From an uncultured Clostridia bacterium (lineage in GTDB: Bacteria > Bacillota > Clostridia > HGM11327), in the NCBI GenBank assembly GCA_905210525.1, contig CAJLXE010000131.1, forward strand, positions 1-5,184: 5,184 bases of DNA. The letters run 5' to 3'. Within the stretch, counting starts at the first letter, position 1; each line of letters opens with the position of its first letter. Shown piece after piece: positions 1 through 5,094 of this stretch. The notes under the pieces were generated by a model. It was not told the origin of the DNA and ran no database searches. It worked only from the letters and a program-made list of their open reading frames with translations. A program made the translations under genes and the position numbers.

Positions 1-194
1 ACCTTGCGCTTGAACTCAAAAATAAATACACAATAGTGATAGTTACGCACAATATGCAGCAGGCTACAAGAATATCGGATAAAACCGCGTTTTTCCTGCT
101 GGGAGAAGTTGTGGAATATGATGATACCGAAAATATATTTGCAAATCCAAAGGATAAACGTACCGAAGATTATATTACAGGGAGGTTCGGATAA
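1..194 (+). CDS. pstB: Phosphate ABC transporter ATP-binding protein PstB, C-terminal fragment
   Basis: This is the 3' end of pstB: 63 codons, beginning at base 3 in frame and ending with TAA at 192-194; the rest lies upstream of the window. PstB is the cytoplasmic ATPase that drives the high-affinity PstSCAB phosphate importer. The visible part holds the last core beta strand and the switch (H-loop) histidine in the string TIVIVTHNMQQA (His codon 48-50). After it comes the PstB-typical tail with AFFLLGEVVEYD and NPKDKRTEDYITGRFG; the ending DYITGRFG is highly characteristic of PstB among ABC ATPases. Walker A, the signature motif, Walker B and the D-loop are not in the window, so their integrity cannot be judged. 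The stop codon shares one base with the phoU start (TAATG), and the phoU ribosome-binding site lies inside the last pstB codons, so the two are almost certainly co-transcribed and probably translationally coupled. Confidence 0.96.
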   Translation, partial: LALELKNKYTIVIVTHNMQQATRISDKTAFFLLGEVVEYDDTENIFANPKDKRTEDYITGRFG

Positions 195-841
195 TGCGGA
201 ATAAATTTGATATTCAGCTTGAAATGCTGAATAACAGCCTGATTTCAATGGGCGCGTTGTGTGAGAACGCAATAGCCTGTGCCGTGAAAGCGCTTGTGAA
301 TAATGACAATTCGCTTGCAAAGCACGCGATTGAAGTTGACAAGGAAATTGATCAGAAAGAAAAGGATATAGAAAGTCTGTGTCTTAAATTGCTTTTGCAG
401 CAGCAACCTGTGGCAAGAGATCTCAGAGCCATATCTTCCGCGCTTAAGATGATAACCGATATGGAACGTATAGGTGATCAGGCGGCGGATATTGCGGAAA
501 TAGTTACATTTACGGATCTTTCGGAAAGCAGGAATAAGGTTCATATAACGGATATGGCTCAGGCGGTAATAAAGATGGTTACGGAAAGCATAGACGCATT
601 TGTCAAAAAAGATTTACAACTTGCCGAGGATGTTATAGAGTACGATGATGTTGTGGATGACCTTTTCAATAAGGTCAAAAAGGATACGGTTACTTTTATA
701 GCGAGTGAGGCAAGCCAGGGCGAACAGGCGGTTGATATAATAATGATTGCAAAATATCTGGAGAGAATAGGCGATCATGCTACCAATATAGCCGAATGGG
801 TTGTATTTTCAATAACGGGCAATCACGTAGGCGGAGAGTAA
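194..841 (+). CDS. phoU: Phosphate signalling / transport regulator PhoU
   Basis: PhoU is a cytoplasmic all-helical protein that links the Pst transporter to the PhoR kinase and keeps the Pho response off when phosphate is plentiful. The product has 215 residues, the usual family length, and shows the internal duplication expected of two three-helix PhoU domains. Each domain ends in the metal-binding signature: DMERIGDQAADIAE at about 89-102 and YLERIGDHATNIAEW at about 188-202. The ATG at 194 is preceded by a strong AGGGAGG at 179-185 with 8 nt spacing, and it overlaps the pstB stop by one base. The family-typical N-terminus (RNKFDIQLEMLNNSL) supports this start. Its place between pstB and phoP/phoR is classical. 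In known systems PhoU contacts PstB and the PAS region of PhoR; that role is inferred here from family membership and gene order. Confidence 0.97.
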   Translation: MRNKFDIQLEMLNNSLISMGALCENAIACAVKALVNNDNSLAKHAIEVDKEIDQKEKDIESLCLKLLLQQQPVARDLRAISSALKMITDMERIGDQAADIAEIVTFTDLSESRNKVHITDMAQAVIKMVTESIDAFVKKDLQLAEDVIEYDDVVDDLFNKVKKDTVTFIASEASQGEQAVDIIMIAKYLERIGDHATNIAEWVVFSITGNHVGGE

Positions 842-887
842 AAATCTGACTGGAAACAAGAATACGGTTGAAAGGAAAATATACGGT

Positions 888-1559
888 ATGATATATATTG
901 TCGATGATGACAGAAGTATAAGGGAGCTTATTGCATATACGCTGAGAAACACCGGATTTCAGGCGGAAGGTTTTGAATCGGGGGCTCAGATGTTTGCGGC
1001 TCTTGATAAACATATTCCTCAGCTGATACTTCTTGACATAATGCTTCCCGGGGAAGACGGCATATCGATATTAAAAAAACTCAGAAAAGGCGTTGTAACC
1101 GAGAAAATTCCCGTGATAATGGTCACGGCAAAGGACGCGGAATACGATAAAGTGCTGGGACTTGACTGCGGTGCTGATGATTACATTTCAAAGCCTTTCG
1201 GTATGATGGAGCTTATATCAAGGGTAAAGGCGGTTTTGCGCCGTGCTGAAAACGCGGATGATAAGGCATATTTTGCGGGACCGGTTTGTCTTGACGTTAA
1301 ATCGCATACGGTTACGGTAAATTCAAAGCCTGTTGAACTTACGCTTAAAGAATTTGATTTGCTTCATTTGCTGATGAAAAATGCGGGAAGCGTAATGACG
1401 CGCGACGTGCTTCTCGAAAGCGTGTGGGGGTATGATTTTGACGGTGAAACACGAACCGTGGATGTTCATGTAAGAACGCTGCGTTCAAAGCTCAGCGACG
1501 GAGCGGATATAATAGAAACAGTACGCGGCGTGGGATACCGCATATCGATGCACCCATAG
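888..1559 (+). CDS. phoP: Phosphate-response OmpR/PhoB-family response regulator (PhoP/PhoB)
   Basis: A 223-residue two-domain response regulator, full length for the OmpR/PhoB family. The receiver domain spans about 1-118. It has the acidic pocket D6-D7, the phospho-accepting Asp50 in LLDIMLPGEDG, the switch Thr80 in MVTAK and the conserved Lys102 in ISKPF. A short linker leads to a winged-helix DNA-binding domain at about 128-221, with LTLKEFDLLHLLM, the recognition-helix segment TRTVDVHVRTLRSKL and the C-terminal wing TVRGVGYRI. All catalytic residues are present. The ATG at 888 follows AAAGGA (871-876) with an 11-nt gap; the protein begins directly with the first receiver strand (MIYIVDDD), so no longer start is needed. 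Its position after phoU and before phoR identifies it as the phosphate regulator. It is called PhoP in Bacillus and PhoB in E. coli, and either name would do. It presumably activates pst and phosphate-scavenging genes when phosphorylated by PhoR. Confidence 0.93.
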   Translation: MIYIVDDDRSIRELIAYTLRNTGFQAEGFESGAQMFAALDKHIPQLILLDIMLPGEDGISILKKLRKGVVTEKIPVIMVTAKDAEYDKVLGLDCGADDYISKPFGMMELISRVKAVLRRAENADDKAYFAGPVCLDVKSHTVTVNSKPVELTLKEFDLLHLLMKNAGSVMTRDVLLESVWGYDFDGETRTVDVHVRTLRSKLSDGADIIETVRGVGYRISMHP

Positions 1560-1592
1560 GCTTGTGCCGCAAATGTGTAAAGTAAAATGCAC

Positions 1593-1600
1593 GGAAAGGA
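1593..1600 (+). promoter_or_regulatory. Candidate Shine-Dalgarno site of phoR at unusual distance
   Basis: GGAAAGGA is the only purine-rich Shine-Dalgarno-like element in the 62-nt phoP-phoR gap, but it ends 21 nt before the phoR ATG at 1622, far beyond the usual 5-12 nt. The phoR frame has a stop at 1583-1585 and no ATG, GTG or TTG between it and 1622, so moving the start upstream does not restore normal spacing. Either the weak AAAG at 1616-1619 serves, or translation depends on coupling. Confidence 0.4.
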
Positions 1601-1621
1601 AACAACTGCAATAATAAAGTC

Positions 1622-3280
1622 ATGAAAAAAAGAATTTTTTTATCTATTTGCTTTGCATCGCTTATATCCGTAATTCTTTCGTCGGCTTTTATAGGCGGAG
1701 TCATATATGCAAATTCCGAAAAGGAAATAAAGACGGAAATACGCAACGAAGCATTTTATGTTGCTCATGCTCTTGAATTTATAGGGTATGATACGGCTTA
1801 TCTGGAAGATACGGGCAAAAATATCAGCAACAGAATTACGCTCATAGACGCAGACGGGGGTGTGCTGTATGATAACTGTGCCGACGAAACCGACATGGGC
1901 AATCATATGAGCAGGCCTGAAGTTGTGGGCGCCGTAGAGAAAGGAACGGGCGAGGCGGTGCGCCATTCGACCACTGTAGGAGAAAAAACGTACTACTATG
2001 CGATAAGGCTTTCCGATGGCAATATAATAAGAATAGCCAATACTTCCAAAACTGTTTACGGAGTAATACGGAATGCGGTAGGCTGGATAATTGTAATTTC
2101 CGTGGCGGTACTTGTTATTGCGGTTGTAATAGCATACTTGCTTTCAATAACGATAATCAAGCCTATAAACAACTTGAATATAGATGCGCCTCTTTCAAAC
2201 AATACTTACGAAGAACTTTCGCCTCTTCTCAGGAGAATGGATAAGCAAAATGCCGAGATTGCCAATAAAATAAAGATTCTTAAAGAAAAGCAGAGCGAGC
2301 TTGATTATATAACGGGTTCAATGAGCGAGGGGCTTGTGGTATTTTCCGAAAACGGCAACATACTTTCCGCTAACGCCAGCGCAGGCAAAATACTCGGAGG
2401 CAGTACAGACGGAAGCTATCTTATGCTGAGCCGCGATGCCGATTATATATTCTGTGTTGAATCCGCACTCAAAGGGTCAGCGGTTACAAGAAAAATGCAG
2501 ACGGAAAGCAAAGTGTATTCACTCAGCGCAAGTCCTGTTAAACATGAAAGCAAGGATTATGCGGCGGTGCTGTTTATTGTGGATATAACCGACAGAGAAC
2601 TTGCCGAAAGGATGCGCCGCGAGTTTACGGCAAATGTTTCGCATGAGCTTAAAACGCCTTTGACGTCGATACTCGGATATGCGGAAATAATATCAAACGG
2701 AATTGTAAAAGAGCAGGACGTGCAGGAGTTCGCGGGAAGAATATACAGCGAGGCGTCAAGACTTATGACGCTTATACAGGATATAATTCACCTTTCAAGG
2801 CTGGATGAAGGCGGATTGAAAACCGAATTCAAAACTGTGAATATGGGCGAGATCTGCCGCAATGCGATAAATGATCTCAAGGAAAAGGCCACACGGCACG
2901 GCGTTACGTTTACAAACAGTATAGAAGACGTAGAAATAAACGGGTATGAACCTGTTTTGTACGAAATGGTTTTTAATCTTTGCGATAACGCTATAATATA
3001 TAACAAACAGGACGGCAATGTTGATGTTTCGCTGAAAAAAGAATCTTCGGGAATTGTTTTGTCTGTGAGTGATACAGGCATAGGCATTGCTCCAGAACAT
3101 CAGGCAAGGATTTTTGAACGTTTCTATCGAGTGGATAAGAGCCGTTCAAAGGAAACAGGAGGCACGGGCTTGGGACTTTCGATAGTAAAACACGGCGCGT
3201 TGCTGCATGATGCGGAGCTTGCCATAAGCAGTAAACCGGGCAGCGGCACAACTATAAGCATTATTTTTCCGACAGCTTAA
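1622..3280 (+). CDS. phoR: Phosphate-regulon sensor histidine kinase PhoR
   Basis: A 552-residue membrane histidine kinase, the expected partner of the PhoP encoded just upstream. Segments in order: TM1 at about 5-30, an extracytoplasmic domain of about 120 residues with a PAS-like strand pair (RITLIDADGGVLYD, 71-84), and TM2 at about 153-178. Then come a short degenerate HAMP-like linker starting IKPINNL, a cytoplasmic PAS domain at about 226-325 and a dimerisation domain with the phospho-accepting His341 in FTANVSHELKTPLTSI. The ATPase domain follows: N-box FNLCDNAIIYN (451-461), G1 DTGIGIAPE (484-492), F-box IFERFYRVDKSRS (497-509) and G2 GGTGLGLSIVKH (513-524). All catalytic motifs are intact, so it should autophosphorylate and act on PhoP Asp50. 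PhoU and Pst probably inhibit it through the PAS domain when phosphate is sufficient (family knowledge). The ATG at 1622 is the first in frame after an upstream stop, and the basic MKKR before TM1 supports it. Its translation signal is odd (see findings). Confidence 0.94.
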   Translation: MKKRIFLSICFASLISVILSSAFIGGVIYANSEKEIKTEIRNEAFYVAHALEFIGYDTAYLEDTGKNISNRITLIDADGGVLYDNCADETDMGNHMSRPEVVGAVEKGTGEAVRHSTTVGEKTYYYAIRLSDGNIIRIANTSKTVYGVIRNAVGWIIVISVAVLVIAVVIAYLLSITIIKPINNLNIDAPLSNNTYEELSPLLRRMDKQNAEIANKIKILKEKQSELDYITGSMSEGLVVFSENGNILSANASAGKILGGSTDGSYLMLSRDADYIFCVESALKGSAVTRKMQTESKVYSLSASPVKHESKDYAAVLFIVDITDRELAERMRREFTANVSHELKTPLTSILGYAEIISNGIVKEQDVQEFAGRIYSEASRLMTLIQDIIHLSRLDEGGLKTEFKTVNMGEICRNAINDLKEKATRHGVTFTNSIEDVEINGYEPVLYEMVFNLCDNAIIYNKQDGNVDVSLKKESSGIVLSVSDTGIGIAPEHQARIFERFYRVDKSRSKETGGTGLGLSIVKHGALLHDAELAISSKPGSGTTISIIFPTA

Positions 3281-3346
3281 ATATTAACATTTAATGCTTG
3301 CGGTAAAATGCAGGGCAAACATCCGATATGAGGTATAAAAGAAAAC

Positions 3347-3414
3347 ATCTTCCGCTTAAAAAATGATACACACGCCTTTTTTAGAGTGTTTCATAAATAA
3401 GCGGAAGATTTTTT
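3347..3414 (+). terminator. Rho-independent terminator of the pst-pho operon
   Basis: A perfect 12-bp outer stem pairs ATCTTCCGCTTA (3347-3358) with TAAGCGGAAGAT (3398-3409), and a T6 run at 3409-3414 follows directly. Inside, after a small A-rich internal loop, a second stem pairs ATGATACAC (3363-3371) with GTGTTTCAT (3386-3394) with one T-T mismatch, around a 14-nt apical loop. It begins 67 nt after the phoR stop, as expected for the end of the operon. The four A residues at 3342-3345 facing the T run could let it work weakly in the opposite direction too, but no gene on that strand needs it here. Confidence 0.85.
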
Positions 3415-3461
3415 ATAAATTCGGGCGCGGCGTTCGACAGATGCGGTACACAGCGCAAGGA

Positions 3462-3475
3462 TGAATATAAATGCA
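3462..3475. promoter_or_regulatory. Candidate distal ArgR/AhrC operator (ARG box)
   Basis: TGAATATAAATGCA matches the E. coli ARG box core (TGAAT, four A/T, ATTCA) at every position but one, and it also fits the Bacillus AhrC pattern as I recall it (ATGAATAAAAATKCA). It lies about 190 bp upstream of the argG promoter, centre to centre with the promoter-proximal box. The site is in an AT-rich tract, so chance matches are more likely than usual. Binding by an arginine repressor is an inference; no argR gene is in the window. Confidence 0.45.
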
Positions 3476-3517
3476 TAAAAAAACAAATTTTAACCGTATT
3501 TTTAAATTTTTATGCAT
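3471..3517. repeat. 11-bp perfect inverted repeat with ATGCAT ends
   Basis: ATGCATAAAAA (3471-3481) is exactly repeated in inverted orientation as TTTTTATGCAT (3507-3517), with 25 nt of AT-rich spacer. The arms share the outer halves of the two upstream ARG-box-like sites, which may explain the symmetry. As RNA it would form only a weak A-U stem, and it lies between the phoR terminator and the argG promoter, so a DNA-level role (protein binding, bending) is more likely than a transcript structure. Confidence 0.6.
3503..3516. promoter_or_regulatory. Weak second upstream ARG-box-like site
   Basis: TAAATTTTTATGCA agrees with 12 of 14 positions of the ARG box core pattern. Its centre is 41 bp, about four helical turns, from the centre of the 3462-3475 site. 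It is the weakest of the three candidates and sits in A/T-only surroundings, where such matches arise easily. Confidence 0.25.
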
Positions 3518-3628
3518 TGGAATAAATAAAAATTTTAATTGCAAAAATGGTGCGCTAATATTTATACAACGGACATTTATCGGAATTAACCGAGAAAATA
3601 CGGCAAAAAACAAAATGAGGCGCGCCTA

Positions 3629-3657
3629 TTGACAAAAATCGATAATTGTTGTATAAT
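3629..3657 (+). promoter_or_regulatory. Sigma-A promoter of argGH
   Basis: A full consensus housekeeping promoter: -35 TTGACA at 3629-3634, a 17-nt spacer, and -10 TATAAT at 3652-3657. The start of transcription is expected near 3663-3665, giving a leader of about 100 nt before the argG ATG at 3763. Such an ideal promoter is usually held in check by a repressor, which fits the ARG-box-like palindrome lying across its -10 element. Confidence 0.88.
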
Positions 3658-3664
3658 TATGCAA
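3649..3664. promoter_or_regulatory. Candidate promoter-proximal ArgR operator (ARG box) over the -10
   Basis: TTGTATAATTATGCAA is a near-perfect palindrome (seven of eight base pairs symmetric, centre between 3656 and 3657). It fits the ARG box layout TG-x-AT, four A/T, AT-x-CA; the two x positions carry T and G where the E. coli consensus has A and T. It covers the whole -10 hexamer and reaches the expected transcription start, the right place for arginine-dependent repression. Part of the match comes from TATAAT itself, so the evidence is suggestive rather than conclusive. Confidence 0.5.
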
Positions 3665-3694
3665 ATTGAAGTTGTAAACAATACTTTGACGTTT

Positions 3695-3709
3695 CGGGAG
3701 ACGGTCCCG
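3695..3709 (+). other. Small GC-rich hairpin in the argG leader
   Basis: CGGGA (3695-3699) pairs perfectly with TCCCG (3705-3709) around the loop GACGG, about 30 nt into the predicted transcript. No T run follows, so it is not a terminator. It would hide the GGGAG at 3696-3700, the only Shine-Dalgarno-like sequence available to the upstream in-frame ATG at 3718, which argues against that start. Confidence 0.5.
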
Positions 3710-3742
3710 GACGGCAAATGTTGAAAAATATTAGAAAAAAAC

Positions 3743-3750
3743 AGGAAGGG
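3743..3750 (+). promoter_or_regulatory. Ribosome-binding site that decides the argG start
   Basis: AGGAAGGG lies 12 nt before ATG 3763. It cannot serve ATG 3718, which is upstream of it, and it is only a few bases from the in-frame GTG at 3754. Together with the family-typical N-terminus this selects 3763 as the start, the spacing being slightly long. Confidence 0.75.
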
Positions 3751-3762
3751 AACGTGGACAAT

Positions 3763-4992
3763 ATGGATAAGAAAAATATTAAAAAGGTTGTGCTGGCGTA
3801 TTCGGGAGGACTTGATACATCAATAATTATTCCGTGGCTTAAAGAAAATTACAATAACTGCGAGGTTATAGCTGTGTCGGGCAACGTTGGTCAGGCAGAC
3901 GAGCTTGAGGGGCTGGAAGAAAAAGCTCTTAAAACAGGAGCTTCAAAGCTGTATATTGAAGATCTTACGGATGAGTTCGTTGATGATTACATAATTCCGA
4001 CAGTAAAGGCAGGGGCGCTTTATGAGGAATATATGCTCGGAACATCATTTGCGCGTCCTGTTATTGCAAAGAGGATTGTTGAAATTGCAAAAGCCGAAGG
4101 CGCAGACGCAATATGTCACGGCTGTACGGGCAAGGGAAACGATCAGGTTCGTTTTGAACTTACAATAAAAGCATTTGCACCGGATATGCCGATAATTGCT
4201 CCGTGGCGTGAATGGAATATAAAATCGCGTGAAGAAGAAATAGAATATGCCGAAGCGCATAATGTTCCGCTTAAGATAAACCGTGAAACAAACTATTCAA
4301 AAGACAAAAATCTCTGGCACCTTTCGCATGAGGGACTGGATCTGGAGGATGCGGGCAACGAACCTATGTATGAGAAAAAAGGATTTCTGGAAATGGGCGT
4401 TTCTCCGATAGACGCACCCGATGTTCCCACATATGTTACGCTTGATTTTGAAAAGGGCGTTCCGGTAGCGCTTGACGGAAAGAAAATGAGCGCTAAAGAA
4501 ATCATTCTTGCACTCAACAAGCTCGGAGGCGAAAACGGCATAGGACTCCTTGATATAGTTGAAAACCGTCTTGTGGGCATGAAGTGCCGCGGTGTGTATG
4601 AAACTTCGGGAGGTGCAATACTTTATTTTGCACATAATTATCTTGAAACGCTTTGCCTTGATAAAATGACGGCGCACAAAAAAGCAGAGCTTGCGATAAC
4701 TTTTGCGGAGCTGGTTTATAACGGACAGTGGTTTACGCCTTTACGTGAGGCACTTTCGGCATTCGTTGACAAGACTCAGGAAAACGTTACGGGCAAAGTA
4801 AAGATAAAACTTTATAAGGGCAACATGATAAAGGCAGGAGCTTGGAGTGATTATTCGCTTTATTCCGAAGAAATTGCAACATTCGGAGAGGATCATGTCT
4901 ACAACCAGAAGGATTCCGAAGGCTTTATCAATCTCTACGGATTGCCTATAAAGGTTCAGGCTCAGGTTAACGCAAAGAACAAAAATAAGTAA
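3763..4992 (+). CDS. argG: Argininosuccinate synthase ArgG
   Basis: ArgG joins citrulline and aspartate with ATP to give argininosuccinate, AMP and pyrophosphate, the second-last step of arginine synthesis, in the cytoplasm. The chosen start gives 409 residues, close to the usual 400 or so. The N-terminal ATP-pyrophosphatase domain opens with VVLAYSGGLDTSI (P-loop SGGLDTS, 14-20). Further signatures are LGTSFARPVIAKR (about 92-104), HGCTGKGNDQVRFE (119-132), APWREWNIKSREEE (about 146-159), YSKDKNLWHLSHEG (178-191) and, in the synthase domain, RGVYETSGGAIL (276-287). All look intact. The in-frame ATG at 3718 would add 15 residues (MLKNIRKKQEGNVDN) that resemble nothing in the family and has no well-placed ribosome site; ATG 3763 is preferred. 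The gene has its own consensus promoter with a candidate ArgR operator and is followed by argH, so an arginine-repressed argGH unit is likely. Confidence 0.97.
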   Translation: MDKKNIKKVVLAYSGGLDTSIIIPWLKENYNNCEVIAVSGNVGQADELEGLEEKALKTGASKLYIEDLTDEFVDDYIIPTVKAGALYEEYMLGTSFARPVIAKRIVEIAKAEGADAICHGCTGKGNDQVRFELTIKAFAPDMPIIAPWREWNIKSREEEIEYAEAHNVPLKINRETNYSKDKNLWHLSHEGLDLEDAGNEPMYEKKGFLEMGVSPIDAPDVPTYVTLDFEKGVPVALDGKKMSAKEIILALNKLGGENGIGLLDIVENRLVGMKCRGVYETSGGAILYFAHNYLETLCLDKMTAHKKAELAITFAELVYNGQWFTPLREALSAFVDKTQENVTGKVKIKLYKGNMIKAGAWSDYSLYSEEIATFGEDHVYNQKDSEGFINLYGLPIKVQAQVNAKNKNK

Positions 4993-5016
4993 TCAAATAC
5001 AATAAATAAACATATT

Positions 5017-5056
5017 ATACGTCGGCATACGCGGGTTTGTGCATATGCCGGCGTAT
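5017..5056 (+). other. Strong intercistronic hairpin between argG and argH
   Basis: ATACGTCGGCATA (5017-5029) pairs with TATGCCGGCGTAT (5044-5056) over 13 bp, with a single G-U wobble. Beyond a C-A mismatch, two more G-C pairs (5031-5032 with 5041-5042) close an 8-nt loop. No T run follows on the + strand, so it is not a standard terminator. It lies 24 nt after the argG stop and 38 nt before the argH start. It could stabilise or process the argGH mRNA, or be a copy of a dispersed palindromic repeat; the sequence here does not decide. Confidence 0.7.
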
Positions 5057-5076
5057 CGGTAAAAACATAAAAATTA

Positions 5077-5083
5077 AGAGGGG
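5077..5083 (+). promoter_or_regulatory. Ribosome-binding site of argH
   Basis: AGAGGGG lies 11 nt before the ATG at 5095. A second in-frame ATG at 5104 is farther away, so 5095 is the better start. Confidence 0.7.
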
Positions 5084-5094
5084 AAAACCGACAA

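Larger units (their letters stand above)
3281..3762 (+). other. phoR-argG intergenic region with terminator, promoter and operators
   Basis: These 482 nt lie between the phoR stop and the chosen argG start. From left to right they hold the phoR terminator (3347-3414), a short GC-richer piece (about 3421-3460), an AT-rich tract (about 3461-3560) with an inverted repeat and ARG-box-like sites, and a 10-bp palindrome AGGCGCGCCT (3618-3627). The argG promoter (3629-3657) and a leader of about 100 nt with a hairpin follow. I see no convincing gene here: short frames exist on both strands, but their translations are low-complexity products of AT-rich DNA. No T-box signature or other recognisable riboswitch was found. 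Confidence 0.75.

Noticed and set aside
3328..3366. A 12-codon frame (MRYKRKHLPLKK) between phoR and its terminator.
   Set aside because: It has no good ribosome site and its second half is the left arm of the terminator hairpin.
3490..3506. Two PhoP-box-like half sites, TTAACC and TTTAAA, 5 bp apart upstream of argG.
   Set aside because: Known Bacillus PhoP boxes use about four repeats; the flanking positions do not continue the pattern, and the tract is so AT-rich that a pair is expected by chance.
3413..3613. A 66-codon frame on the - strand across the intergenic AT-rich tract.
   Set aside because: No supporting Shine-Dalgarno or family resemblance was seen, its stretch crosses the inverted repeat and operator-like sites, and it partly overlaps the terminator T run.
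3471..3632. A 53-codon frame on the + strand, starting ATG 3471 with AAGGA 9 nt upstream.
   Set aside because: The translation is a low-complexity N/K/F/I-rich string from AT-rich DNA with no recognisable domain, and it runs into the argG -35 element; it more likely reflects the composition of the control region.
3674..3687. A CcpA cre-like sequence (TGTAAACAATACTT) in the argG leader.
   Set aside because: The central CG step and the terminal CA of the cre pattern are missing, leaving too poor a match.
3665..3762. Possible T-box or other riboswitch in the argG leader.
   Set aside because: The predicted leader is only about 100 nt, has no T-box consensus, no specifier-loop architecture and no terminator hairpin with a U run.
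4045..4677. Long open frames on the - strand within argG, and similar ones antisense to phoU, phoP and phoR.
   Set aside because: They are antisense reflections of strongly coding, conserved genes; their translations show no domain and no ribosome sites stand out.
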